Shown: piece after piece, positions 18,400-26,925 of the stretch | Numbering within the stretch: position 1 is the stretch's first letter | Layout: the number at the start of each line of letters is the position of its first letter | NCBI GenBank assembly: GCA_947625885.1 | Contig: CANQQA010000005.1 | Span: 1 to 64,000 of the forward strand | DNA from: an uncultured Bacteroidales bacterium | Lineage (GTDB): Bacteria; Bacteroidota; Bacteroidia; Bacteroidales; UBA11471 | Direction: 5' to 3' | DNA length: 64,000 bases | Made by a program: the position numbers and the translations under genes | The notes under the pieces: generated by a model | Databases searched by the model: none | What the model was told of the DNA's origin: nothing | What the model saw: the letters and a program-made list of their open reading frames with translations, nothing else

Positions 18400-18434
18400 A
18401 CAGCGCCGCGTTGCAACAACGCGGCGCTGTTTGT
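18400..18434. terminator. Hairpin between convergent alaS and purB
   Basis: A perfect 14-bp stem (18400-18413 with 18417-18430, 3-nt loop) sits between two converging genes. The T run on the right is weak (TTGTTT), so termination efficiency is uncertain, but the position fits a shared terminator. Confidence 0.75.
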
Positions 18435-18451
18435 TTCGGGTATCGCCGGAA

Positions 18452-19798
18452 TCAAAATCCCGTGTAAGTGTGCGGGGTGATAGCACGTAGCTCGGCTTTC
18501 ACCGAATCGCTTACGGCAAGGGTGTCGATAAAGGCGTGTATGGCGGCTTCATCGACGACGCTGTTGGTGCGGGTCAGAGCCTTCAATGCCTCGTAGGGCT
18601 TCGGATAACCTTCCCGCCGCAATATGGTCTGTATGCCTTCGGCGCAGACGTTCCACATCTTGTCGAGGTCGGCATATATCGCTTTTTCGTTGAGCAGGAG
18701 CTTGCCCAACCCTTTCATCGTGCTTTGCAGGGCGATGAGTATATGCCCCAAGGGCACGCCGATGTTGCGCAGCACGGTGGAGTCGGTCAGGTCGCGCTGC
18801 AAGCGCGACACGGGCAGTTTGGTCGCAAGGTGTTCGAGCAGCGCGTTGGCGATGCCGAGATTGCCTTCGGAGTTTTCAAAGTCGATGGGATTGACTTTGT
18901 GCGGCATGGCGCTCGACCCCACTTCGCCCTCTTTGATTTTCTGCTTGAAATACTCCATAGAAATGTATTGCCAGAAATCGCGGTCGAGGTCTATCAATAT
19001 GGTATTGATGCGGCGCAGAGCGTCGAATAGAGCCGCAAGATTGTCGTAATTGGAAATCTGCGTCGTCCACATTTCGCGCTCGATGCCCAGCTTCTCGTGG
19101 AGGAACCGCTCGGCAAACGCACGCCAGTCGTAACCCGGATATGCCAGACGGTGGGCATTGAAATTGCCTGTTGCTCCGCCGAATTTGCCGCTGATAGGGG
19201 TCGTTTTCAAGAGGGCGAGCTGCTGTTCGAGGCGATAGACGAAGACCATCATCTCCTTGCCCAAGCGCGTGGGCGATGCCGGCTGCCCGTGCGTCTTCGC
19301 CAACATGGGAATGTCTTTCCACGCTTCGGCGTAGTTGCGGCAAGTCGTTATCAGCTTGCCGAGCATCGGATAGTAAACATTTTCGAGCGCCTCTTTGACG
19401 GAAAGCGGCACGGAAGTGTTGTTGATGTCCTGCGAAGTAAGTCCGAAGTGTATGAACTCTTTATAGGCGTCGAGCCCGCCGAGCGCGTCGAATTTTTCTT
19501 TGATGAAATACTCCACCGCTTTCACGTCGTGGTTGGTAACCGACTCGATTTCCTTGATGCGGGCGGCATCGGCAAGCGAAAAATCCTTGTAAATAGCTCG
19601 CAACGCATCGAACAGCCGCGCATCGAATTTTTCGAGCTGCGGCAGCGGCAATTCGCAAAGGGCAATGAAATATTCGATTTCGACACGCACCCGATAGCGA
19701 ATCAAGGCAAATTCCGAAAAATAATCCGATAAAACCGAAGTTTTTCCGCGATAGCGTCCGTCGATGGGCGACACGGCGGTAAGGGAGGTTAATTCCAT
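18452..19798 (-). CDS. purB: Adenylosuccinate lyase
   Basis: A 448-residue enzyme of the fumarase/aspartase superfamily that releases fumarate from SAICAR and from adenylosuccinate, serving both IMP and AMP synthesis. Family motifs seen: LTAVSPIDGRYRGK at the N-terminus, LTSQDINNT, KTHGQPASPTRLGKEM, and the mobile signature loop GSSAMPHKVNPIDFEN containing the catalytic serine. The start at 19798 gives the standard N-terminus; the frame from 19831 overlaps the promoter -7 box and was rejected. It has its own promoter. Confidence 0.97.
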   Translation of the reverse strand: MELTSLTAVSPIDGRYRGKTSVLSDYFSEFALIRYRVRVEIEYFIALCELPLPQLEKFDARLFDALRAIYKDFSLADAARIKEIESVTNHDVKAVEYFIKEKFDALGGLDAYKEFIHFGLTSQDINNTSVPLSVKEALENVYYPMLGKLITTCRNYAEAWKDIPMLAKTHGQPASPTRLGKEMMVFVYRLEQQLALLKTTPISGKFGGATGNFNAHRLAYPGYDWRAFAERFLHEKLGIEREMWTTQISNYDNLAALFDALRRINTILIDLDRDFWQYISMEYFKQKIKEGEVGSSAMPHKVNPIDFENSEGNLGIANALLEHLATKLPVSRLQRDLTDSTVLRNIGVPLGHILIALQSTMKGLGKLLLNEKAIYADLDKMWNVCAEGIQTILRREGYPKPYEALKALTRTNSVVDEAAIHAFIDTLAVSDSVKAELRAITPHTYTGF

Positions 19799-19828
19799 AA
19801 CTTGTTGTAGCTTGATTTTTTGAAACGA

Positions 19829-19836
19829 CAAAGGTA
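19829..19836 (-). promoter_or_regulatory. Promoter -7 box for purB
   Basis: The minus strand reads TACCTTTG, a good TAnnTTTG match, 31 bp upstream of the purB ATG. Confidence 0.5.
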
Positions 19837-19896
19837 ACTTTTCGTCGCGACACTCCCAAGAAAAAGATGATTTTTACAGAAAAAAGATGATTTTAT

Positions 19897-19926
19897 TTTG
19901 TTTATCGGAAAAAACTTGTACCTTTG
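19897..19926 (+). promoter_or_regulatory. Promoter of the tRNA-Val array
   Basis: TTTG (19897-19900) and TACCTTTG (19919-19926) are separated by 18 bp, close to the Bacteroidota sigma-70 consensus, with the first tRNA starting 26 bp after the -7 box. Confidence 0.7.
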
Positions 19927-19951
19927 CCTCGCTTTTGCAGAAAAGCATTTC

Positions 19952-20026
19952 GGGCGTTTAGCTCAGCTGGTTCAGAGCATCTGCCTTACAAGCAGAGGGT
20001 CGGGGGTTCGAATCCCTCAACGCCCA
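19952..20026 (+). tRNA. tRNA-Val (UAC), copy 1
   Basis: 75-nt cloverleaf without encoded CCA. Acceptor GGGCGTT pairs with AACGCCC, the anticodon loop CTTACAA gives anticodon UAC (valine GUA/GUG codons), and the TTCGAAT T-loop is present. First of three tandem copies. Confidence 0.97.
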
Positions 20027-20095
20027 CCCGACCGAAAACCGATAATGTTTTTATCGACCGTCGGCAGCCCGTCGAAACGGGTGCGCAACACATTC

Positions 20096-20170
20096 GGGTG
20101 TTTAGCTCAGCTGGTTCAGAGCATCTGCCTTACAAGCAGAGGGTCGGGGGTTCGAATCCCTCAACACCCA
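20096..20170 (+). tRNA. tRNA-Val (UAC), copy 2
   Basis: Same cloverleaf and anticodon UAC as copy 1, but acceptor pair 4-69 is changed from C-G to T-A on both sides (GGGTGTT with AACACCC), a compensated substitution that shows the copy is under selection for folding. Confidence 0.97.
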
Positions 20171-20239
20171 CCCGACCGAAAAGCGGTAACGTTTTTATCG
20201 ACCGCCGGCAGCCCGTCGAAGCGGGTGTGCAATACATTC

Positions 20240-20314
20240 GGGCGTTTAGCTCAGCTGGTTCAGAGCATCTGCCTTACAAGCAGAGGGTCGGGGGTTCGAA
20301 TCCCTCAACGCCCA
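20240..20314 (+). tRNA. tRNA-Val (UAC), copy 3
   Basis: Identical in acceptor and anticodon to copy 1 (GGGCGTT/AACGCCC, anticodon UAC). Followed by a small intrinsic terminator. Confidence 0.97.
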
Positions 20315-20328
20315 CACCAAAATTCAGA

Positions 20329-20353
20329 AGTTGCGTAACAACGCGACTTTTTT
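20329..20353 (+). terminator. Intrinsic terminator of the tRNA-Val array
   Basis: An 8-bp stem (20329-20336 with 20341-20348, one G-T pair, 4-nt loop) runs into six T. Confidence 0.75.
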
Positions 20354-20444
20354 ATTACTCATACATCACGCATCACGCCAATACTCTTCGACGTTTTTGT
20401 TGCTTTTGTTTACTTTATTCACAGCCTTTTTACGAAAATGTACC

Positions 20445-21563
20445 ATGAACTTGACAAACGCACCCAAAACAAAAGATTCCGTACTAAAATTAAAAGAACT
20501 TGAAGACAGACTCCGTCCTCTTATCGGCACCCCTATCGTACTGACAAGAAAAAACCGAACTGACGGTTCCAACATCAGAAAAATAATCTCTCGTACCTTA
20601 TTTGACAGAATCGACAATGCTCTCGACAAAAAAGAATATGAAATACTGCCTCCCAGAAAGAAGGGTGTGCCCCGCATACTCTTGGAATTGATAGACACCT
20701 ACATCGTTACAAGCGGGGATAGTTATAACCTTCAAGTATGGAACAGGATTCCTAACAGTGATATGCCATTGGTAAAATACCATAATAATGATATCATTTA
20801 TGCCCGAGATATTCGACTGGTTCTTCTAAAAATAAACATGCTCCATAATCAGATAGAATCTGTGATTATAATGACCCCCGAATACATTGAAAACACATTC
20901 GGTGTTTTTGGAAAACCAACCATTAAATATCAATTACTGATTTCAAATTGGCAAAGACAAAAAATCGTAAGTTTAGACAACCATATTTATATTACAAAGG
21001 ATACAGAACAATTATCGCCTCATCTTAAAGTCCATTATACGGCACCGACGAAATTGTCTTGCGACAAAGCTGAATCCGGAGAGATTTACTCTATTGACCT
21101 GCTCTATCAACACGTTGCTAAACATTTGATAGGCACTCGATTATTAGCGCCAGACACAAAAACTCGTGGACAATTATTGGAAAAAATAGTCATTAAACTA
21201 TTAGGGTATAGCAGTGACAGCAAATTAGTCGGAGGATATCCTGATTTACCCAACCAATTATTAGAAGTGAAAACACAAGATGAGCGGACAATTGATTTAG
21301 GTCAATACTCTCCACAAATTATTGAAACCATTCATGAAGGTCTTCAACTTACGACGCAAGATGTCCGGTATTTGATTGCATTAACTAATCCTCAGACTCA
21401 AATAGTTGAAGGATTAGTTTTATGTTCCGGTAAAAATTTAGGAAACGTATTTACGTATGTTAGCGACAACAATTACAAGTGCCAAAAAAGTATACCCATG
21501 TCATTCTTTGACAAATTTACCGGTCAATGTATCGCCAATCCACCATTTGACAAAGGGATATGA
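20445..21563 (+). CDS. Type II restriction endonuclease, PD-(D/E)xK type
   Basis: A 372-residue protein not close to anything I can name, but with a clear nuclease-type motif GGYPDLPNQLLEVKTQ: Pro266-Asp267, seven residues, Glu274-Val-Lys276. That motif, the convergent overlapping DNA methyltransferase and the AT-rich base composition make it the endonuclease of a type II system. It should cut unmethylated foreign DNA; the site is unknown. The start at 20445 (MNLTNAPKTKD) follows a stretch of low-complexity codons that would be an odd N-terminus. Its last 40 bp overlap the 3' end of the methylase gene. Confidence 0.85.
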   Translation: MNLTNAPKTKDSVLKLKELEDRLRPLIGTPIVLTRKNRTDGSNIRKIISRTLFDRIDNALDKKEYEILPPRKKGVPRILLELIDTYIVTSGDSYNLQVWNRIPNSDMPLVKYHNNDIIYARDIRLVLLKINMLHNQIESVIIMTPEYIENTFGVFGKPTIKYQLLISNWQRQKIVSLDNHIYITKDTEQLSPHLKVHYTAPTKLSCDKAESGEIYSIDLLYQHVAKHLIGTRLLAPDTKTRGQLLEKIVIKLLGYSSDSKLVGGYPDLPNQLLEVKTQDERTIDLGQYSPQIIETIHEGLQLTTQDVRYLIALTNPQTQIVEGLVLCSGKNLGNVFTYVSDNNYKCQKSIPMSFFDKFTGQCIANPPFDKGI

Positions 21564-23215
21564 AATGCAAGATCGACAGTTTCATTTAATACAGATATTA
21601 AATTATTATATTCACATTCAGGCACATGAGAATGTAATTTTTTTGCAATCTCTATAATTTTTCGTGCATAAATTGTATTTGGATTCGGAATGGGGTATTT
21701 TTCTATATATTGAGAGATATACCTTCTCCTTCCGTTGTATAATTTATTATTAAAGCACAAATCATGATATTTAACCATTAAATTCGAATTGGCAATACCG
21801 GCTATAAGATATAGCAAATTCAACTCTTCTTCATTTGAAGCATATATCCAGTAGCAGTTGCCGTTCACAATGGCCCCCGACGTATCAATAGCGAATCTGG
21901 GCTCGGCACTTATGTCGGGAAATATTAATTTGGGAAACTTCCATAACGAAACGTTCTGAGGAACCCAATATTCATACCAGAACCTATTGGATTTCATTAA
22001 ATAAGATCTGTCTTTTAATCGTATTTCATGTTTGGAAAAGAATGACGCGGCTTTCGGATATTGCTCTAAATTCAACACTTTCTTTTTACCATTATCATCA
22101 TAATACGGATATATCACTTTGGATAATTCACCAGAAATCCTCCACGGCAAAATGTTTTCTTGAGAAATCATATCCCTAAAAAAAACATCTTCCGGTCTAT
22201 CGTTTGCCGTATAAGATGTAGTCTCTAAAAACACTTCGTCTGCACAAGACTTTACGCCTACCCTAACACGAAACTTATCTCCAACATAAAAACAAGTGTT
22301 TGCCCGTATTGTATCGACCCAATCCTGCTCTTTCTTAGTATTCATTTGCCATATATCAGTACTGATAGCAGGCATTCTAAACTTGCCAACTGAATACTCA
22401 TACGATTGTTTTCCTACTTGATAGCAACCGGAGCGTGAAGAACTAAGTATTTTGTAAATAGATCGTTTTACCGATATAATCTGCCCACACGAGTGATTCT
22501 CATATATCTTATAAAATTTCCCTATCGTATTTTTTTTGACAGAATTATTTTTTCTTCCAATAAATATCGCCGGCAACACAGCTGCATCAAACAATTTCGT
22601 ATCCCCCAAATCAATAATTTCAAGAATATCATAATGTTCCAGCAAATATTTTCTTATTATTTCTCCACTCTTCGTCGTTAAATAACGATTCGACGTGATA
22701 ACACCCAAAATGCCACCCTCGTTTAGATATTCCGTCATATTGATGAGGAATGGAAAATACAAATCGACCTTACCCGCCAAACCATACAACTTAGCAATCA
22801 TTTGTGCTTTTTCATTACCTAATGCCTGTGTGCGGACATAAGGCGGATTAGCTATAATCACATCGCATTTAGGCAAAGAAGCAAATAGAGACTTTTCTAT
22901 TGGTTTTTCAATAAAATCTTTAGATTCAAATGATATCTCAAATCCCGGATAAGACGATGCAATAAGCCTTCGTGCTTTTTTTAAATATTCATTGTCTTTG
23001 TCATAACCTATAATAAAACTTTTTTGACGGTCAGGTGTAAACAATAATTTCGATATCGCATTCAGAAGAACGCCGTTGCCACATGCAGGATCGCAAATTT
23101 TTAACGGCTGATTACCTTGAAGGTATTTCACCATTCGTTCAGCAAGAAAATTTGCAAGTTCGACAGGGGTAAATACTTCACCATTCTGTTTTCGCTTAGT
23201 AATTACTTTCGCCAT
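21524..23215 (-). CDS. Type II N6-adenine DNA methyltransferase
   Basis: A 563-residue gamma-type (TaqI/Eco57I-like) methylase. N-terminal motif X NGEVFTPVELANFLAERM is followed by the SAM-binding motif DPACGNG (residues 42-48), an acidic strand IGYDKD, the catalytic NPPY (123-126) for adenine-N6 transfer, and a long C-terminal target-recognition region (about 260-560). It should protect the host from the convergent endonuclease. The pair overlaps tail to tail by 40 bp. Base composition is clearly more AT-rich than the neighbouring genes, pointing to lateral acquisition. Confidence 0.94.
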   Translation of the reverse strand: MAKVITKRKQNGEVFTPVELANFLAERMVKYLQGNQPLKICDPACGNGVLLNAISKLLFTPDRQKSFIIGYDKDNEYLKKARRLIASSYPGFEISFESKDFIEKPIEKSLFASLPKCDVIIANPPYVRTQALGNEKAQMIAKLYGLAGKVDLYFPFLINMTEYLNEGGILGVITSNRYLTTKSGEIIRKYLLEHYDILEIIDLGDTKLFDAAVLPAIFIGRKNNSVKKNTIGKFYKIYENHSCGQIISVKRSIYKILSSSRSGCYQVGKQSYEYSVGKFRMPAISTDIWQMNTKKEQDWVDTIRANTCFYVGDKFRVRVGVKSCADEVFLETTSYTANDRPEDVFFRDMISQENILPWRISGELSKVIYPYYDDNGKKKVLNLEQYPKAASFFSKHEIRLKDRSYLMKSNRFWYEYWVPQNVSLWKFPKLIFPDISAEPRFAIDTSGAIVNGNCYWIYASNEEELNLLYLIAGIANSNLMVKYHDLCFNNKLYNGRRRYISQYIEKYPIPNPNTIYARKIIEIAKKLHSHVPECEYNNLISVLNETVDLAFHIPLSNGGLAIH

Positions 23216-23235
23216 GTTCTTCTCTTATTCCATTG

Positions 23236-23243
23236 CAAATATA
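23236..23243 (-). promoter_or_regulatory. Promoter -7 box for the DNA methylase
   Basis: The minus strand reads TATATTTG, 21 bp upstream of the methylase ATG. Confidence 0.5.
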
Positions 23244-23312
23244 GACATTTAATAAACATATACCAAGCAGCCAATAAAGCCCGAAAGCCTTTTCTTTTTT
23301 TCCGCCCGACGG

Positions 23313-23774
23313 TCAGAAAGGTATGCCGCCATTCTGCTTCACCTCGTCCATCACAAACATACTTGTAAGCGAGCCGAGACTGTCGATAGTTCCCAGCACA
23401 TTGAGCAAAAACTCCTGATAATATTTCATGTCGGGAGCGTGTATTTTCAGCAGATAATCGTACTCGCCGGAGATGTTGTAACACTCCGTTACCTCCGGAA
23501 TATCCTTGACGATACGCACGAAATCGAAAGCGATGTCGCGATTGAGCCGGCGCAGCTTCACACAGCAGAATACGACGAATCCCCGATTGAGTTTGCCGGC
23601 ATCGAGCAGGGCGATATACTTCTTTATATAACCCTCGTTTTCCAGACGTTTAAGCCGCTCGAACACGGGCGTGGTCGAGAGGTGCACCCGTGCCGCCAGC
23701 TCTTTGGTCGTGAGCCGTGCGTTCTCCTGCAACACGCGCAGGATTTGCAAATCGGTTTTATCGAGTGTTTCCAT
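23313..23774 (-). CDS. Lrp/AsnC-family transcriptional regulator
   Basis: A 153-residue protein with the N-terminal Lrp winged helix (LDKTDLQILRVLQENARLT, then the recognition helix around STTPVFERLKRLENEGYI) and a C-terminal RAM ligand-binding domain with the family pattern VTECYNISGEYDYLLKI. Lrp proteins form octamers and sense amino acids. It is divergent from metY with interlocked promoters, so regulation of metY and of itself in response to a sulfur amino acid is a reasonable inference. Confidence 0.93.
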   Translation of the reverse strand: METLDKTDLQILRVLQENARLTTKELAARVHLSTTPVFERLKRLENEGYIKKYIALLDAGKLNRGFVVFCCVKLRRLNRDIAFDFVRIVKDIPEVTECYNISGEYDYLLKIHAPDMKYYQEFLLNVLGTIDSLGSLTSMFVMDEVKQNGGIPF

Positions 23775-23841
23775 AAGAATATTTTTCTTTCCGGACGGCA
23801 GTTTGTTTATGCCGACAATCGTTTATTTCTTTAATACTCCG

Positions 23842-23908
23842 CAAAAATAGAATTATTTTCCATATTTACAAAATTTCTTGTTCATTTATTTTATTGAAAA
23901 TATTTTTG
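23842..23908. promoter_or_regulatory. Interlocked divergent promoters of the Lrp gene and metY
   Basis: Minus strand: TTTG (23872-23869), 19 bp, TATTTTTG (23849-23842). Plus strand: TTG (23878-23880), 20 bp, TATTTTTG (23901-23908). The two -33 elements are only 5 bp apart, so one bound regulator could affect both genes. Confidence 0.6.
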
Positions 23909-23939
23909 TGAAGAAAATAAAACCAAAACATTATATCAT

Positions 23940-25229
23940 ATGAAACGAGAAAATCTTCACTTCGAAACCCTGCAACTCCATGTAGGACAGGAACAGCCCG
24001 ACCCCGCCACCGACGCTCGCGCGGTTCCCATTTACCAAACGACCTCTTACGTGTTCCGCAACTCGCAGCACGCCGCCGACCGCTTCGCCCTGCGCGATGC
24101 GGGCAACATCTACGGACGCCTGACCAACCCGACGCAAGGGGTGTTCGAGGAGCGCATCGCCGTACTCGAAGGGGGCACAGCGGCTCTTGCCGTAGCTTCC
24201 GGCGCGGCTGCCGTAACGTATGCCCTGCAAAACATTCTCGGCGTGGGCGACCATATCGTGGCAGCCGACAATCTCTACGGCGGCTCGTTCAACCTCATCA
24301 CGCACACACTCGCCACACAGGGCATTACGCATACGATAGTCAATGTCAATGACTTGAAAGCGTTGGAGGCTGCCATACGCCCCGAAACCAAAGTAGTGTA
24401 TGCCGAAACGTTCGGCAATCCCAATTCCGACGTAACAAATATCGACGCGGTCGCCGAAGTGGCTCACCGCCACCATATTCCGCTGATTATCGACAACACA
24501 TTCGGCACGCCCTACCTCATCAGACCTATCGAACACGGCGCCGACATCGTGGTGCATTCCGCCACGAAATTCATCGGCGGACACGGGTCGAGCCTCGGCG
24601 GCGTCATCGTCGATGGCGGAACATTCGACTGGAAAGCCAACGCCGACAAATTCCCGACACTGGCAAAACCCGACCCGAGCTATCACGGCACCATATTCGC
24701 CGACGCAGCCGGTGCGGCGGCTTTCGTTACGAGAATACGCGCCGTTGTTCTGCGCGATACGGGTGCCGCCATTTCGCCGTTCAACGCTTTCATTCTGCTG
24801 CAAGGGCTCGAAACGCTTTCGCTGCGGGTGGAACGGCACGTTGCCAACGCCTTGAAGGTGGTCGAATTTCTGTCGAAGCACCCGAAAGTAACGAAAGTCA
24901 ATCACCCCTCGCTGCCCAATCACCCCGACCACACGCTGTACCAAAAATATTTTCCGCAGGGCGGCGGCAGCATTTTCACCTTTGAAATAAAAGGAGGCGA
25001 AAAAGAGGCGTGGCGCGTCATCGACTCGCTGGAAATATTCTCACTTCTGGCAAACGTCGCCGACGTAAAGTCGCTGGTAATCCACCCCTATACGACCACC
25101 CACTCGCAAATGACGCCGGAGGAGCTGGCGCAGCAGCACATCACGCCTGCCACGATACGACTCTCCATCGGCACGGAGCACATCGACGACATCATCGCCG
25201 ACCTGCAACAGGCTCTCGAAAAAATCTGA
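23940..25229 (+). CDS. metY: O-acetylhomoserine aminocarboxypropyltransferase (sulfhydrylase)
   Basis: A 429-residue PLP enzyme of the Cys/Met metabolism family. Visible features: QTTSYVF near residue 33, GRLTNPT (59-65), and the PLP lysine in HSATKFIGGHG (Lys210). The length and the FGTPYLIRPIEHGADIVVHSATK block fit MetY, which makes homocysteine from O-acetylhomoserine and sulfide; a related cystathionine-type or cysteine synthase activity cannot be excluded. It is a single gene between the divergent Lrp promoter and a strong terminator. Confidence 0.93.
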   Translation: MKRENLHFETLQLHVGQEQPDPATDARAVPIYQTTSYVFRNSQHAADRFALRDAGNIYGRLTNPTQGVFEERIAVLEGGTAALAVASGAAAVTYALQNILGVGDHIVAADNLYGGSFNLITHTLATQGITHTIVNVNDLKALEAAIRPETKVVYAETFGNPNSDVTNIDAVAEVAHRHHIPLIIDNTFGTPYLIRPIEHGADIVVHSATKFIGGHGSSLGGVIVDGGTFDWKANADKFPTLAKPDPSYHGTIFADAAGAAAFVTRIRAVVLRDTGAAISPFNAFILLQGLETLSLRVERHVANALKVVEFLSKHPKVTKVNHPSLPNHPDHTLYQKYFPQGGGSIFTFEIKGGEKEAWRVIDSLEIFSLLANVADVKSLVIHPYTTTHSQMTPEELAQQHITPATIRLSIGTEHIDDIIADLQQALEKI

Positions 25230-25248
25230 GAATAAAACCGACAAAAAG

Positions 25249-25282
25249 AAAAGCGGCGAAGCCTGTGCTTCGCCGCTTTTTT
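25249..25282. terminator. Bidirectional terminator between metY and the ABC ATPase
   Basis: A perfect 14-bp stem (25249-25262 with 25267-25280, 4-nt loop) with A and T flanks ends metY and overlaps the last bases of the convergent ABC gene's stop region. Confidence 0.88.
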
Positions 25283-26739
25283 CAATCGTTGCGCCGCAAT
25301 ACCAAACTGTTGTCGATGCAGGGAGGAAGCTCCTCCGGATAGTGCGTAACGTAAATAAGCGTCTTGCCCGCACGGGCGGCAAAGGCTTCGATGACGGCGC
25401 ACGCCCGCGCCTTGTTGAGTACGTCGAGACCGTGCAGGGGTTCGTCGAGAATCAGCAGGTCGGGGTCTTTGACCAACGCCCGCGCCAGCAGCAACAGCCG
25501 CTGTTCGCCCGACGAGAGTTTCACAAACGAGCGGTCGCGCAACGCCGTGATGCCGAAAACATCGAGCCAGCCGGCGCATCGTGCTGTCTGTTCGTCGGAA
25601 AGGCGGCGGTAAAGACCGATGGTATCGTAGTAGCCCGACGCCACGATTTCGACGGCGGGAATGTCTTTGAGGTAGGCGCGGTGCATCTCGGGCGACACGT
25701 AACCGATGTGCCGCTTGATGTCCCAGATGCTTTCGCCCGTGCCGCGCCGACGGTCGAAAAGGGTTATATTCTGCGAATAGGCTTGCGGATTATCCGCACA
25801 GACGAGACTGAGCAAAGTCGATTTTCCGGCACCGTTAGCACCTGATAACGACCACTTTTCTCCATTTTTTATTGTCCAATTTATTTTGTCGAGAATGGTG
25901 CGCTCGCCATACCGTATCGACACGTCGGTAAAACGCACGATCGTTTCTGCCGTACAAAGCGTTTTTTCGCCGGCCGACTGCGGCAGAATCACCTGCCGGC
26001 GGGCAACCTCCTCCCGTCGGGCGGAAAGCGTTTCGCCCGCCAGATACTCCTGCCGCGTCATCTTCGCGCCGCACTGCATATCCTCCACCGGATAAACATG
26101 CGTTATAAAAGAGGGAATGTCCTGCGGAGCGCACACCACCAAAACGACCTGCACCGGCGTCTCGGCAATCAGTTGCTGCAACAGCTCCGTGAGCAGGCGG
26201 CGCGCCGCCGCATCGAGACCGATAAAAGGACTTTCGAGTATCAACACTTTCGGAGCGGAAAGCAGCAGGCGGGCGATATGCATCTTGCGCAGTTCGCCCG
26301 ACGAAAGTTGTATGATAGGCAATTGGAGCAAGTTGTCGATACCCAACAGGCTGTATATCTTATCTTTCCATAAGGAATTTTCACATTTTTCCTTTCCGAG
26401 AACATCGGCAACGCAAGGCGAAAGATCGCTGTCCTGCGAGTTCCAACGCTGTTGATAATAATAGTCCGACGTCGCCGTACCGTAGGCATCATTGAACGTT
26501 ACATAGCGGATATTGTCGGAATCATAGCGTCCCGCGTGCGCGCCGAAGTCGAGCATCAGTGTGCCGCTTTTCAAAAAAAGCTGCCCCGTAACCGTCTGTA
26601 TTAACGTACTTTTACCGCTTCCATTCTGTCCCACAATTGCTAAATGCTCGCCTTCCCGCAATTCAAAATCGACGGGAATGCGAAAACGTCGGGCGGGGTC
26701 GCCCGCCACCCCTTTTTGCAGAGAAATGAGTGTTCGCAT
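25282..26739 (-). CDS. ModF-like protein with two ABC ATPase domains
   Basis: A 485-residue protein with two ABC cassettes and no membrane segment. The first has Walker A GQNGSGKST (residues 37-45) and signature LSSGE; the second has Walker A GANGAGKST and signature LSSGE followed by LLILDEPLHGLD. This layout matches ModF (PhrA), a cytoplasmic tandem ABC protein sometimes found with molybdate genes, whose role is unclear. No molybdate transport gene is nearby, so the substrate link is not supported here. It has its own promoter. Confidence 0.85.
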   Translation of the reverse strand: MRTLISLQKGVAGDPARRFRIPVDFELREGEHLAIVGQNGSGKSTLIQTVTGQLFLKSGTLMLDFGAHAGRYDSDNIRYVTFNDAYGTATSDYYYQQRWNSQDSDLSPCVADVLGKEKCENSLWKDKIYSLLGIDNLLQLPIIQLSSGELRKMHIARLLLSAPKVLILESPFIGLDAAARRLLTELLQQLIAETPVQVVLVVCAPQDIPSFITHVYPVEDMQCGAKMTRQEYLAGETLSARREEVARRQVILPQSAGEKTLCTAETIVRFTDVSIRYGERTILDKINWTIKNGEKWSLSGANGAGKSTLLSLVCADNPQAYSQNITLFDRRRGTGESIWDIKRHIGYVSPEMHRAYLKDIPAVEIVASGYYDTIGLYRRLSDEQTARCAGWLDVFGITALRDRSFVKLSSGEQRLLLLARALVKDPDLLILDEPLHGLDVLNKARACAVIEAFAARAGKTLIYVTHYPEELPPCIDNSLVLRRND

Positions 26740-26759
26740 CGTTCGGTAAAATTTTCGTG

Positions 26760-26767
26760 CAAAGATA
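26760..26767 (-). promoter_or_regulatory. Promoter -7 box for the ModF-like gene
   Basis: The minus strand reads TATCTTTG, 21 bp upstream of the ATG at 26739. Confidence 0.5.
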
Positions 26768-26885
26768 GCGAAAAGAAAAGTTTCTCATAAAAATAGCGGC
26801 AAATTCGCCGGCGTGTCCGTCGACAAGACGGCAGTCCGTAAAAGAATCGACAGGCTCGCTAAAAGGAATCTGCCGAATTTTTTCA

Positions 26886-26925
26886 ATAAAAAAAGAGGGC
26901 TTCGACAAGCATCGAAAAACCCTCT
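26886..26925 (-). terminator. Orphan terminator-like hairpin
   Basis: On the minus strand a stem of AGAGGG with CCCTCT plus TTCGA with TCGAA (small internal loop, 6-nt apical loop) is followed by a run of T (plus-strand A run 26887-26894). No minus-strand gene ends here. Confidence 0.6.

Larger units (their letters stand above)
19952..20314 (+). repeat. Tandem 144-bp repeat of tRNA-Val plus spacer
   Basis: The three tRNAs start exactly 144 bp apart. The two 69-bp spacers (20027-20095, 20171-20239) differ at only seven positions. Each spacer can fold two hairpins, CGATAA/TTATCG and CCCGT-CGAA-ACGGG in the first, and the substitutions in the second keep these pairs as G-T wobbles. Confidence 0.9.

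Noticed and set aside
19898-20448. Two frames encoding repeated peptides across the tRNA array
   Set aside because: They read through three tRNA-Val genes; the repeated peptide is just translated tRNA sequence, a well-known annotation artefact.
20315-23312. tRNA-integrated element with att repeats around the R-M genes
   Set aside because: No copy of the tRNA-Val 3' end was found on the far side and there is no integrase, so only simple insertion next to the tRNAs is supported.
25282-26739. Molybdate transport locus
   Set aside because: The double ABC protein is ModF-like but there is no permease, binding protein or molybdenum cofactor gene nearby.
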